From: Marispirochaeta sp964554875
GTDB taxonomy: Bacteria; Spirochaetota; Spirochaetia; JC444; Marispirochaetaceae
Assembly (NCBI GenBank): GCA_964554875.1
Contig: CAZKQJ010000018.1
Span: forward strand, 1 to 64,000
Length of the DNA stretch: 64,000 bases
Reading direction: 5' to 3'
Positions 9,028 to 17,677 of this stretch are shown here, piece after piece (position 1 is the first letter of the stretch; each line of letters opens with the position of its first letter). The notes beneath the pieces were generated by a model. The model searched no databases. It saw only the letters and a list, made by a program, of their open reading frames with translations, and was not told the DNA's origin. A program made the position numbers and the translations under genes.

Positions 9028-10266
9028 ATGATTCAGACACAGATGAATCAAAAAGAACTGATTACCCCCAACACCACAGCCCAGATCTACAACATCATTC
9101 GCTACAACGGCGAAATCAACAGAATGGCCATTACGCGGATCAGCGGGGTATCAAAGTCCACCATCTCCCTTCAGATAAACAAGCTGATAAAACTCGGCCT
9201 GATCGAAGAAAAGACACCCCCCGACAGCAGTCAGCGCAAATTGAAGCTGAAGATACGGGGAGACCTCGGGTTTGTCGCTGGGGTATTCCTGGGCATCACA
9301 AAGCTCAGCATCGTCATCTTCAATCTGGATATGCAGATAAAGTGCGAAGAGCTCCACTCCTTTGATTCCATAAGCGATCCGGTGGAATGCAACCGACAGA
9401 TCATTCAGCAGCTGAAGGAGCTCTGCAGAAACAACGGAATCGAACGGCTGTGGGGGATCGGCATAGGCTTTCCCTTTCCCGTCAATTTCCGGGAAGGAAA
9501 ACCCGACTCACCGCCGAATGTCCCGCTGTGGCACGATTACCCCCTGAGGCAGATCTACGAAAAGGAATTCGGCTGCCCCGTACTCATTGATAACGACGTA
9601 AACGTCATGGCCCTTGGAGAGGGATATAAAGGCTGCACCACCGACGAATCGGACTTTCTTTTTGTCAAAGTCGGTACGGGAATAGGAGCCGGACTGATGG
9701 TGGACGGCAGGATCTACCGGGGAGCCAAGGGCTGCGCCGGCGACATAGGTCACATCGAGGTGGACGGCAGTGATGTACGCTGCCACTGCGGAAACAAGGG
9801 CTGCCTCGAGGCGATCGCCGGCGGAAAAGCCCTGGCGGCGAAGGCTGCGAAGATAGCCGCGAATAATGAGAGCCCCTACCTGAAGGAGCTGCTGGAACGC
9901 AATCACCGGCTCAGTGCGGTGGATATAAACAACGGCGCCATCGCCGGGGACCTCCCCTGCATACAGCTTATTAAGGATGCCGGAAGCGTGATCGGAGGGG
10001 TGCTTGCCAAGCTGGTCAGTTTTTTCAACCCCTCCTCCATTGTTATCGGCGGCGGTCTGTCGGCCTTCGGAAACCTCTTTGTCGGCGCCATACGGGAAGC
10101 CGTAATCCGGCGCTCCCTGCACCTTGCAACCTATGAACTGAATGTGTGCATTTCCGAACTGAAGGATAAGTCCGGCCCCACCGGGGCGGGGACATTAATT
10201 ATCGATCATATCTTCTCGTCCCAGGAATTTACCAGTACCATAAAACGAAACCTCGGAGCAGGATAA
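9028..10266 (+). CDS. ROK-family transcriptional regulator
   Basis: XylR/NagC-like repressor: a winged-helix DNA-binding domain (about 12-70, INRMAITRISGVSKSTISLQ) fused to a sugar-kinase-like ROK domain. The ROK part carries IDNDVN with the catalytic-type Asp, the glycine loop KVGTGIGAGL, and the zinc motif CHCGNKGCLE. The kinase residues look intact, so it might bind and even phosphorylate a sugar, but the N-terminal domain makes a sensor-repressor role most likely. The ATG at 9028 with AGGGGA upstream is chosen over an upstream in-frame TTG at 9001, which has no ribosome-binding site. It probably controls the divergent sugar operon. Confidence 0.9.
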   Translation: MIQTQMNQKELITPNTTAQIYNIIRYNGEINRMAITRISGVSKSTISLQINKLIKLGLIEEKTPPDSSQRKLKLKIRGDLGFVAGVFLGITKLSIVIFNLDMQIKCEELHSFDSISDPVECNRQIIQQLKELCRNNGIERLWGIGIGFPFPVNFREGKPDSPPNVPLWHDYPLRQIYEKEFGCPVLIDNDVNVMALGEGYKGCTTDESDFLFVKVGTGIGAGLMVDGRIYRGAKGCAGDIGHIEVDGSDVRCHCGNKGCLEAIAGGKALAAKAAKIAANNESPYLKELLERNHRLSAVDINNGAIAGDLPCIQLIKDAGSVIGGVLAKLVSFFNPSSIVIGGGLSAFGNLFVGAIREAVIRRSLHLATYELNVCISELKDKSGPTGAGTLIIDHIFSSQEFTSTIKRNLGAG

Positions 10267-10268
10267 AT

Positions 10269-11180
10269 ATGCAGGAAGGGATCCTCCGTTTCTTCAGCAG
10301 AATTGCCGCCCCATGGCTCGACGCCCTGGCCGAGGGAATCACCATGATGGGGGAGCAGTACATCTTTATCGCGGTCATAACTCTGGTCTTCTGGAACATC
10401 TCCAAGAAAGCGGGACTGCTCCTCGCCTTCAGCTATCTGGCATCTGCCATGGTAAATGTCGGTGTAAAAATTCTGGTCCAGGCTCCGAGGCCCTTCGAGG
10501 TCCTCTCCGGCATTGAAGGCAAGCGGGTTCATACAGCCACGGGATACTCTTTTCCCAGCGGGCACACTCAAGGAGCCGCCGGAGTCCTGACCGCCGCAGC
10601 CCTTCTGCTGCGCAGGTTCTGGTTCAGCTGTCTGGCAGCGGTCCTCATGCTCCTCATAGCTCTGAGCCGGGTCTACCTGGGAGTCCACTGGCCGCTCGAT
10701 GTTATCGCCGGGCTTCTTCTCGGTGTACTGAGCGCCTGGGGAACATACCGCCTTCTGGAACCCATGCTGAACGATCCCCCCAGACTGCAGTCGCTCCTTC
10801 TCCGGGGAATTGTACTTATCGTCGCACTCACCCTTGCCCTCTTCGTCCTGGAGAAAACCGGAACCCTGGATTCCCTGAAGATACGGGATTTCTACAAGAT
10901 CTCCGGCACAGCCGCGGGGGCAATGGCTGGCTGCATACTGGAGACGAGGCTGGTCGGTTTCAGCACGGAGGCAAAAACCGCAAGGAAGGCGTTTCGGTAT
11001 ATTCTGGGACTTGCAGTCTCCGTCCTGCTTCTCACCAGTCTTAAAGCGATACTCCCCTCCGGGAACTGTTTCGCCTTTCTGCGATACCTTACAGTATCCC
11101 TGTGGCTTATATTTCTGTTCCCCTGGGCAGGAACTAAATCCGGGCTTTTTTACACAGCGCCTTTGGAGAAAGATCCATGA
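10269..11180 (+). CDS. Membrane PAP2-family phosphatase
   Basis: Integral-membrane phosphatidic-acid-phosphatase-like enzyme that dephosphorylates lipid or isoprenoid phosphates at the membrane. All three catalytic motifs are present in order: K67-x6-R74-P75, PSGH (96-99), and S133-R134-x5-H140-x3-D144. Eight or so hydrophobic segments follow and flank these, with about 150 residues of extra membrane segments beyond the core domain. It starts two bases after the ROK stop codon and its end overlaps the next gene by four bases (ATGA), so it is co-transcribed with a sugar regulator, a pairing with no obvious functional logic. Confidence 0.88.
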   Translation: MQEGILRFFSRIAAPWLDALAEGITMMGEQYIFIAVITLVFWNISKKAGLLLAFSYLASAMVNVGVKILVQAPRPFEVLSGIEGKRVHTATGYSFPSGHTQGAAGVLTAAALLLRRFWFSCLAAVLMLLIALSRVYLGVHWPLDVIAGLLLGVLSAWGTYRLLEPMLNDPPRLQSLLLRGIVLIVALTLALFVLEKTGTLDSLKIRDFYKISGTAAGAMAGCILETRLVGFSTEAKTARKAFRYILGLAVSVLLLTSLKAILPSGNCFAFLRYLTVSLWLIFLFPWAGTKSGLFYTAPLEKDP

Positions 11181-12289
11181 AAGAAAAGGATGTACAGACC
11201 AGAATAGAATCCCTGTTCAGGAATCAGGTGCAGAAGGACGAGAGAGTAAAAAACGCATACCTGCTGGTAGACTCGGATAAACTGAACATTCACCTGAATG
11301 CCGCAGCAGGAACAACGGACGGATCAAAAGCACATATCGGGCAGCCCAACCACCTTGCCAGTGTGGGAAAACTCTTTACCGCCGCACTGATCGGCATTCT
11401 CCACGAGAGGCGGCAGCTCGATTATGATGATCCTGTCGTCAGATATCTCGATGCCGATCTGATGAAAGGCCTGCATATTTACCGAGGCAAAGACTATTCT
11501 GATCAGATAACAATCGGGCAGCTCCTGATGCAGACCTCCGGATTGAACGATGTTTTCTATCATTTATGGAAGAAGAAGATCGCTGACCCGGATTTCAGAA
11601 CTACTCCGCGGGATGCGATCATCTGGGGCAAAAACAATCTAGAACCAAAAGCAGTACCAGGCAGAAGGCATTTCTATACTGACACCAACTACTACCTGCT
11701 GGGCTTGATTATTGAGAGTATAACGAAAAAAGGATTTCATGAGGTCATGCACGACCAGATTTTCAATCCTCTTGGCATGCGGCACGCATGGTTACACGGG
11801 CTGTCAAAACCCGAGATTGAATCCGAGTATCCGACGGCACGACTGTACATCAAAGGTTGCGATCTGCTCTCGATTAGCAATATTCACGAGATAGATTATG
11901 CAGGAGGCAGCGTCATTGCACCCCTGACGGACTTTCTGACCTTTATGCGAGCCTTGGTAAATCACCGGATAGTGAAGAAGGAAACCCTGGACAAAATGAT
12001 CGGAGATGATGTGTTCATGGGTTTTCCCAGCCTTGCATTCAATTATGGGTATTCTGTCTGGAAAACCAGAACAATTCCCCTGATCCTGCCGAGGAAGTAT
12101 TACTGCTGGGGCTGCGTCGGCGTTACCGGCGCCTTCATGTTCCATCATCCCGGAACGGAATCCTTCATTATCGGCAGCTTCAATGACTTTTCCTGGCGCG
12201 GAAAAGCCCTGGATTTTATGGCCGGAAAGGTGATCAAGGAACTGCTACACCACCAGGAGAAGAAAGGCATCAGAACATTGTCAATGTAA
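11177..12289 (+). CDS. Class C beta-lactamase-like serine hydrolase
   Basis: Beta-lactamase/transpeptidase-like fold (PF00144) of 370 residues. The nucleophile motif S62-V-G-K65 is clear, the second motif is in the stretch YTDTNYYLLG, and the KTG-like third motif is represented by GVTG near residue 315. There is no signal peptide, so it is probably cytoplasmic, which argues against antibiotic resistance and for an esterase or peptidase activity. The start overlaps the PAP2 stop codon; the VapB gene begins nine bases after its end. Substrate unknown. Confidence 0.82.
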   Translation: MKEKDVQTRIESLFRNQVQKDERVKNAYLLVDSDKLNIHLNAAAGTTDGSKAHIGQPNHLASVGKLFTAALIGILHERRQLDYDDPVVRYLDADLMKGLHIYRGKDYSDQITIGQLLMQTSGLNDVFYHLWKKKIADPDFRTTPRDAIIWGKNNLEPKAVPGRRHFYTDTNYYLLGLIIESITKKGFHEVMHDQIFNPLGMRHAWLHGLSKPEIESEYPTARLYIKGCDLLSISNIHEIDYAGGSVIAPLTDFLTFMRALVNHRIVKKETLDKMIGDDVFMGFPSLAFNYGYSVWKTRTIPLILPRKYYCWGCVGVTGAFMFHHPGTESFIIGSFNDFSWRGKALDFMAGKVIKELLHHQEKKGIRTLSM

Positions 12290-12298
12290 ATTCCGTAC

Positions 12299-12547
12299 AT
12301 GAGAACAACTCTGACAATCGAAGACGATGTGGCCGCAATGATACGAAGGATACAAAGGCGGGATCAGAAACCCTTCAAGGTTGTGGTTAATGATCTGCTG
12401 CGCAAAGGCCTGGTGGAAAGCAGTCAGCAGGCTGAGGAACATCGGCACTATTCCACCCCGGAATTGAGCTCCGGTCCCTGCCGTTTTGCAGATCTTGATA
12501 ACATTTTAGAAGTTCTCGCAGTAGCAGAGCGTGAGGATTACTCTTGA
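12299..12547 (+). CDS. Ribbon-helix-helix antitoxin (VapB-like)
   Basis: The 82-residue protein begins with MRTTLTIEDDVAAMI, the beta-strand plus helix of a ribbon-helix-helix DNA-binding domain, and continues with a second helix ending LLRKGL. The C-terminal half (about 45-82) is acidic and would bind the toxin. The stop codon overlaps the toxin start codon (TTGA, 12544-12547), the standard arrangement for toxin-antitoxin pairs. There is only a nine-base gap after the serine hydrolase gene, so the pair may be read from the ROK promoter as well as its own. Confidence 0.85.
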   Translation: MRTTLTIEDDVAAMIRRIQRRDQKPFKVVVNDLLRKGLVESSQQAEEHRHYSTPELSSGPCRFADLDNILEVLAVAEREDYS

Positions 12548-12972
12548 TTCTGGTTGATGCAAATTTGCTGATTTATGCGAGCATGAAGTCCAGCTCCAGT
12601 CATGCCGGTGCCAAAGAGTGGTTGGACGGAAAACTCAACGGAAACGCTCCGGTGGGGATCCCCTGGGAAAGTATGCTTGCATTTCTCCGAATCGTCACCA
12701 ATCCCCGGATATTCTCTCCTCCGGTTTCCCCGGGGGAAGCCTGGAAGGTGATCAGGTACTGGACCTCCTGCAAACCCGTATGGATTCCTCAAGCGACGGA
12801 AAATCACCTTTCCATTCAGGAAAATATTTATCGCAACATTAAACCAGCCGCGAATCTGGTTCCTGACGCCCATCTGGCCGCCCTGGCGATGGAACACGGT
12901 CTTACGCTCTGTTCCACCGACAGTGACTTTGCAAGATTTCCGAAGCTGTCCTGGGCGAATCCGCTGGCATAG
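12544..12972 (+). CDS. PIN-domain ribonuclease toxin (VapC-like)
   Basis: 142-residue PIN-domain protein opening MILVDANLLIYA, with the first metal-binding Asp at residue 5, a conserved Glu at 42 (PWESMLAFLR), an Asp in VPDAHLAALA and another in CSTDSDFARF: the four acidic residues expected for a Mg-dependent RNase. Translation begins at a TTG that overlaps the antitoxin stop codon, giving coupled translation. The toxin is complete and all catalytic residues are present, so the pair is probably active. Confidence 0.87.
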   Translation: MILVDANLLIYASMKSSSSHAGAKEWLDGKLNGNAPVGIPWESMLAFLRIVTNPRIFSPPVSPGEAWKVIRYWTSCKPVWIPQATENHLSIQENIYRNIKPAANLVPDAHLAALAMEHGLTLCSTDSDFARFPKLSWANPLA

Positions 12973-13030
12973 AGGATTACGTCAGACTCTTCTCCCTTGC
13001 CTACCAGCCTTTTCCGTTTTACAGTAACCT

Positions 13031-14095
13031 ATGGCAACTGCAGTAATCTTCGGCGCCGGAGTAATGGGCTCGGCTATATCCTTTCCGCTCACCGACAAGG
13101 GCCACAGCGTACGCCTTGTGGGAACCCACCTGGACGGGGATATCCTCGACCAGGTCAAAACCGGGGCTTACCACCCAGGTTTGAAAACGTATCTGCCCGC
13201 GGGAGTGGAGGCCTTCGAATGGACAGAACTCGAACGGGCCCTCGAAGGGGCGGATTTTATCCTCTCCGGGGTAAACTCCTACGGCGTACGCTGGTCCGCG
13301 GAAACCCTGGCAAAGGTCCTGCGCAAGCCCCTTCCGATAATTGCTGTTACCAAGGGACTCGAAGCCGCGGATAACGGGGACCTCATCTCACTGACCACGG
13401 TTTACGAAAAGACCCTCAGCGCTGCAGGAGGACCGGCGTGTTCCGTCTCCGCCATCGGAGGACCCTGTATTGCCGGCGAGCTTGCCGCCCGGCGCCACTC
13501 CTGCGTGGTATTCGCGTCGGAGAACAGGGAACGTTCCCGCTGGTTCGCGGATCTTTTCAGAACACGCTACTACCACATCTGGCCCTCCGCCGAAGTCTAT
13601 CCCCTGGAGATAGCCGTGGCCCTCAAGAACGCCTACACCCTGCCGGTGGGTATTGCCGGCGGACTGCTGGAGCGACCGGGGGCCGAGGACCCCGCAGGGG
13701 CCCTAATGCACAACCCTGCAGCTGCGGTCTTCGGCCAGGGGATAAGCGAGATGAAATACCTTACAAGATCCTCCGGTTATAACGATTCCTTCGCCTCGTC
13801 CCTGCCGGGGGCCGGAGACTACTACGTTACCTGCGCGGGGGGACGCAACATGCGCCTTGGGCGCCTTCTGGGTTCAGGCAAAAGTATGCAGGAAGCCCTC
13901 AGGGAGATGCAGGGAATCACCATAGAGTCTCTCTCGACAATAGAAGCCATGGCACAAGCCCTGCCCAGGCTTGAGGAACGGGAAATCCTCACCAACGATC
14001 GGCTGCCGCTGCTGAATTACCTTATCCGGACAGTCAGGGAAGGTTCCGCCGGACCCCTGCCCTTTGAAGAATTTTTCCCGGATATCCGTTTTTAA
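13031..14095 (+). CDS. NAD(P)-dependent glycerol-3-phosphate dehydrogenase-like protein
   Basis: GpsA-family protein of 354 residues. The N-terminal dinucleotide fold has VIFGAGVMGSA, the TKGLE motif (about 108) follows, the catalytic-lysine region is EIAVALKNAYTLPVGIAGGL, and the substrate-binding region is GAGDYYVTC..RNMRLGRLLG. In GpsA it reduces dihydroxyacetone phosphate to sn-glycerol 3-phosphate for lipid synthesis. The protein departs from classic GpsA near its N-terminus (GTHLDGD instead of the usual charged loop), so it may act on a related phosphorylated polyol. The ribosome-binding site is weak. It stands alone, 70 bases upstream of the phosphonate-type transporter. Confidence 0.8.
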   Translation: MATAVIFGAGVMGSAISFPLTDKGHSVRLVGTHLDGDILDQVKTGAYHPGLKTYLPAGVEAFEWTELERALEGADFILSGVNSYGVRWSAETLAKVLRKPLPIIAVTKGLEAADNGDLISLTTVYEKTLSAAGGPACSVSAIGGPCIAGELAARRHSCVVFASENRERSRWFADLFRTRYYHIWPSAEVYPLEIAVALKNAYTLPVGIAGGLLERPGAEDPAGALMHNPAAAVFGQGISEMKYLTRSSGYNDSFASSLPGAGDYYVTCAGGRNMRLGRLLGSGKSMQEALREMQGITIESLSTIEAMAQALPRLEEREILTNDRLPLLNYLIRTVREGSAGPLPFEEFFPDIRF

Positions 14096-14165
14096 CACGA
14101 TTTTAACCGAAACTGCCGCGTCTCATGATATGATATTTCCATACTACATATTTGGAGGAAACTGA

Positions 14166-15158
14166 ATGAAGAAATCTGTACCGTTTGTCCTGCTACTGCT
14201 GCTTACAGCCGTGCCAATGGTATTTGCCGGCGGTTCTGCGGAAGAACCGCAGGCACCGGTGGAATGCTCAAACCGGGGGCTACTCGACGTTATGTACTGT
14301 GACGAGGATATGGACCTTGTAGCGGATCTTCCCAAAGATTCAAGCCAGTGGGCCGACCCGAGCACCCTCATCTTTGCCTATACCCCTGTTGAAGACCCGG
14401 CGGTTTATCAGGACATCTGGCAGCCCTTCATGGATTACCTTGCCGAAGTTACCGGTCGCAAGGTACGCTTCTTTTCGGTGGATTCTTACGCCGCCCAGGT
14501 TGAAGCCATGCGTGCCGGCAGGCTGCATATCGCGGGAATCTCCACAGGCCCGACACCCTTTGCAGTCAATCTTGCCGGTTATGTACCCTTTGCAATTATG
14601 GGCGGAGCGGATGGTCAGTTCGGTTATACCCTGCAGGTATACGTACATGCCGACAGTGATCTGTACGAGCTCAAAGACCTGAAGGGCAAACGCGTGGCCC
14701 ATACAACCCCGACATCAAATTCCGGAAACCAGGCCCCCACCGCGCTCTTTCCCGATTTCGGTGTAGTTCCCGGAGAAGATTACAAGGTAGAGTTTTCCGG
14801 CAGCCACGAAAACTCAGCCCTCGGTGTCGTCGCAAAAGACTATGATGCCGCCCCCGTCGCGTCCGAGGTTGTTGACCGTATGGCCGATCGGGGACTCTTT
14901 GATCCCAGGGATGTCCGGATCATCTTTGAAACCGATCCCTTCCCCACCACTTCCTACGGTTACGCCCACAATCTGCATCCTGATCTGGTAAAAAAGATCA
15001 AGGAGGCTTTCCTGACCTACAAATTCGCCGGTACCCCTCTGGGCGAGGAGTTCAAGGTCGACGGGTTTATCGAGATTACCTACAAGGACCAGTGGGCCCA
15101 GATCAGGAAGATCAATGAGTATAACGGCATTGAGTATACCTTCGAGGGACTCAAATAA
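14166..15158 (+). CDS. phnD: Phosphate/phosphite/phosphonate ABC transporter binding protein
   Basis: PhnD-type periplasmic binding protein of 330 residues with a signal peptide ending VFAGGSAEE. The mature protein carries FAYTPVEDPAVYQDIW, EAMRAGRLHIAGISTGP and the second-lobe signature ALGVVAKDYDAAPVASEV, characteristic of the phosphonate family. An insertion of about 50 residues, with two cysteines, separates the signal peptide from the domain proper. GGAGG lies seven bases before the ATG. It is first in a four-gene transport unit and is followed by a perfect Rho-independent terminator/attenuator. Ligand (phosphonate, phosphite or phosphate ester) cannot be decided from sequence. Confidence 0.88.
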   Translation: MKKSVPFVLLLLLTAVPMVFAGGSAEEPQAPVECSNRGLLDVMYCDEDMDLVADLPKDSSQWADPSTLIFAYTPVEDPAVYQDIWQPFMDYLAEVTGRKVRFFSVDSYAAQVEAMRAGRLHIAGISTGPTPFAVNLAGYVPFAIMGGADGQFGYTLQVYVHADSDLYELKDLKGKRVAHTTPTSNSGNQAPTALFPDFGVVPGEDYKVEFSGSHENSALGVVAKDYDAAPVASEVVDRMADRGLFDPRDVRIIFETDPFPTTSYGYAHNLHPDLVKKIKEAFLTYKFAGTPLGEEFKVDGFIEITYKDQWAQIRKINEYNGIEYTFEGLK

Positions 15159-15179
15159 ACACTTTTTATAAATGGTCTG

Positions 15180-15216
15180 ACCGGTGTCGATATTTTCGTT
15201 GACACCGGTTTTTTTT
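15180..15216 (+). terminator. Rho-independent terminator/attenuator between phnD and phnC
   Basis: Nine-base perfect arms ACCGGTGTC (15180-15188) and GACACCGGT (15201-15209), a 12-base loop and a run of eight T residues (15209-15216). It lies inside the transport operon, so partial read-through would give more binding protein than membrane components. Confidence 0.85.
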
Positions 15217-15235
15217 GAATCTAAACTGAGGCATC

Positions 15236-16018
15236 ATGCTTGAAATAAAAGATCTCGTTAAGAGCTACGGAGCAAGCGAACCTGTGCTGAAGGGTTTGAA
15301 CTTCTCCACCCAGGATAAACATCTGACAGCCATCATCGGCTCCTCCGGGGCCGGAAAAAGTACGATGCTGCGCTGCATCAACCGTCTGGTTACCGCAGAT
15401 TCGGGGCAGATTCTTTTCGACGGGGTTGACCTGCTCACCCTGAAAGGAAAAGCGCTGCAGCGTGCCCGCAGAAAGATCGGTATGATCTTTCAGGCCTATA
15501 ATCTGATAGACCGTCTGACGGTTATGGAAAACGTACTGTCCGGCAGACTGGGATACATTCCCTTTCTCCGTGGGGCTTTCCGGAAATTTCCCCAGGAGGA
15601 TATCGACCACGCCTATGCCCTGCTCAAACGGGTCGGGCTGGCACAGTACGTAAACAAGCGCTGCGACGAACTCTCCGGCGGAGAGCGGCAGCGGGTCGGG
15701 GCGGCCAGAGCCCTTATGCAGAACCCGAGCATCCTGCTGGCCGATGAACCGACGGCCTCTCTGGATCCGAAGACCAGCGAGAGAATCATGGAACTCATCG
15801 CCCAGTTGACAGAGGAGCTGCACCTGCCCGTACTTATCAACCTGCACAATGTAGCCCAGGCCAAACAGTACGCAGCCAGGATCGTCGGTCTCCGGGGCGG
15901 GGTTATCGTCTTCGACGGAAAACCGGAAGAGCTTAGCGATGAGCATCTGGAAAAGATATATGCCGATAAAAAAGAGCTCGATGAACAGCTTCATCCCCAC
16001 CCGGAGCAGAGCCGATGA
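15236..16018 (+). CDS. phnC: Phosphonate-type ABC transporter ATP-binding protein
   Basis: ABC ATPase of 260 residues with Walker A GSSGAGKST (35-43), Q-loop at MIFQAYNLIDRLTV, signature LSGGERQRV, Walker B ILLADEPTASLD and switch histidine in INLHNV. The length and the motif spacing match PhnC. It follows the attenuator and overlaps the first permease gene by four bases (ATGA). Confidence 0.93.
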   Translation: MLEIKDLVKSYGASEPVLKGLNFSTQDKHLTAIIGSSGAGKSTMLRCINRLVTADSGQILFDGVDLLTLKGKALQRARRKIGMIFQAYNLIDRLTVMENVLSGRLGYIPFLRGAFRKFPQEDIDHAYALLKRVGLAQYVNKRCDELSGGERQRVGAARALMQNPSILLADEPTASLDPKTSERIMELIAQLTEELHLPVLINLHNVAQAKQYAARIVGLRGGVIVFDGKPEELSDEHLEKIYADKKELDEQLHPHPEQSR

Positions 16019-16839
16019 ACAAAGCTCTGAGCGGCGGAGGCTCTTCCGCCGGGCATTTCCGCTGGAAACGCCCTCCCTTTATCGCGAATCCGGTGTTGCG
16101 TTACGGTCTCCTTGCAGCCTTCGTAGTCTACTTTGCCTATGTGTTCAACACCCTGGAGGTAAACCCCGCGCGTATTGCCCGTGGAATCCCCAGGGCCATG
16201 CAGATTTTTTCCAGCGCAATCCCGCCGGATTTCAGCGCCCGGGGCAAGCTGATCTTTACCGGTTTTGTTGAAAGTATTCAGATAACCTTTCTCGCCACCT
16301 TTGCCGGGGTGCTCTTGAGCATCCCCTTTGCTTTCGCGGCGGCCCGGAACATTGCGATACTGCCGATTTACGGACTCGGACGGGGAATCATCATAGTCGC
16401 CCGCAGCCTGCATCCCGTTGTCCTGGGTGTACTTTTTGTAAAGGCCGTCGGGTTCGGCGCTTTTGCCGGGGTACTTACCCTGATTATCTACACCCTCGGG
16501 TTTGTGGGCAAACTGCTGGCCGAAGCAATAGAAGAGATAAAGCACGGACAGATCGAGGCGATACGCTCTACCGGGGCCGGGTATTTTTCCGTTCTTGTAT
16601 ATGCGGTGCTTCCCCAGATCATGCCGCGTCTTATCGGACTGACCATGTACCAGCTGGATATAAATCTGCGAGCTTCGGCGGTTATCGGTCTCGTAGGTGC
16701 AGGCGGTATTGGAAACACCCTGAATTCCGCCTTCGGCCGATATGATTACGGTACCGCCTCCGCCATTCTTCTGATCATGATCGTGATAATTCTCTTCGCC
16801 GAATCAGTCAGTTCCAGGCTGAGGAGGTTCACAAAATGA
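16015..16839 (+). CDS. phnE: Phosphonate-type ABC transporter permease (first)
   Basis: PhnE-type inner-membrane permease, 274 residues, with an N-terminal span, a periplasmic stretch and five to six further spans. The cytoplasmic coupling loop is EAIRSTGAGYFSVLVYAVLP, followed by LVGAGGIGNTL, the usual PhnE ending. Four-base overlaps with both neighbours show tight coupling. It is not identical in sequence to the second permease, so the transporter core is a heterodimer. Confidence 0.92.
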   Translation: MNKALSGGGSSAGHFRWKRPPFIANPVLRYGLLAAFVVYFAYVFNTLEVNPARIARGIPRAMQIFSSAIPPDFSARGKLIFTGFVESIQITFLATFAGVLLSIPFAFAAARNIAILPIYGLGRGIIIVARSLHPVVLGVLFVKAVGFGAFAGVLTLIIYTLGFVGKLLAEAIEEIKHGQIEAIRSTGAGYFSVLVYAVLPQIMPRLIGLTMYQLDINLRASAVIGLVGAGGIGNTLNSAFGRYDYGTASAILLIMIVIILFAESVSSRLRRFTK

Positions 16840-17663
16840 AGAACCTTACCGCAGCCCCCTTGAAAGATATCGGAGGAGAGAGCTTCCGCTGGGAACGCTA
16901 CACTCCCCTTCAGCGGCTCAGACGTTTCGCGGGAATGTTCATTATAGCCGGAATACTCCTCTGGACCATCAGTACCATCGATGTCTTCTGGCCCTGGGTA
17001 TGGACCGCTCCTGAAGAGATGCAGGACATGATCTACCGCATGATCCCGCCGAATCCCAGGGCTTTGCCCGAAATACTTCCGGCCCTGCTTGAAACCATAA
17101 ATATTGCCAGCGTAGGAACCCTCCTGGCCATAATTATCTCCCTTCCGGTTGCCTATTTCGGCGCACAAAATGTATCCCCCAACCGTATAACCCTCGCTAT
17201 TGCCCGGGTAATAATCGTTTCATCCCGCTCCATCGATACCCTTATATGGGCATTGCTCTTTGTTGCCATTCTGGGACCGGGACCCCTGGCGGGCGTTGCA
17301 GCCATCGCCTGCCGCTCCGTGGGATTTCTGGGCAAGCTTATCGGAGAGAGCATAGAAGAGATGGACTGGGGGCCCATCGAGGCACTGCAGGCTTCAGGCG
17401 CATCCCGGGGTCATGTCATTAATTATGCAATCGTACCACAGATAATCCCCAGCTTCTGGGCCGTTGCAATCCTGCGCTGGGACATCAACATACGGGAATC
17501 CACGGTCCTGGGCATGGTCGGCGCCGGAGGAATCGGCATGCTCTTCCAGGTCGCCATCGATCTGTTTCGCTGGAACACCGTCTCCATGGTACTGGTATCC
17601 ATCGTCGTTGTCGTAATTTTTGGCGAGATCGTAACCGGCATCGTACGGCGCAAGATTATCTAA
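16836..17663 (+). CDS. phnE: Phosphonate-type ABC transporter permease (second)
   Basis: Paralogue of the preceding permease (275 residues), sharing the coupling-loop pattern EALQASGASRGHVINYAIVP and the ending MVGAGGIGMLF. Divergence between the two suggests an old duplication with a heterodimeric channel, as in many PhnCDE systems with two PhnE chains. A glutamine synthetase gene follows after 14 bases and is probably co-transcribed. Confidence 0.92.
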   Translation: MKNLTAAPLKDIGGESFRWERYTPLQRLRRFAGMFIIAGILLWTISTIDVFWPWVWTAPEEMQDMIYRMIPPNPRALPEILPALLETINIASVGTLLAIIISLPVAYFGAQNVSPNRITLAIARVIIVSSRSIDTLIWALLFVAILGPGPLAGVAAIACRSVGFLGKLIGESIEEMDWGPIEALQASGASRGHVINYAIVPQIIPSFWAVAILRWDINIRESTVLGMVGAGGIGMLFQVAIDLFRWNTVSMVLVSIVVVVIFGEIVTGIVRRKII

Positions 17664-17677
17664 GACAAGGAAATACC

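Noticed and set aside
11177..12289. Beta-lactam resistance gene
   Set aside because: No signal peptide and only family-level active-site similarity; more likely a cytoplasmic esterase or peptidase.
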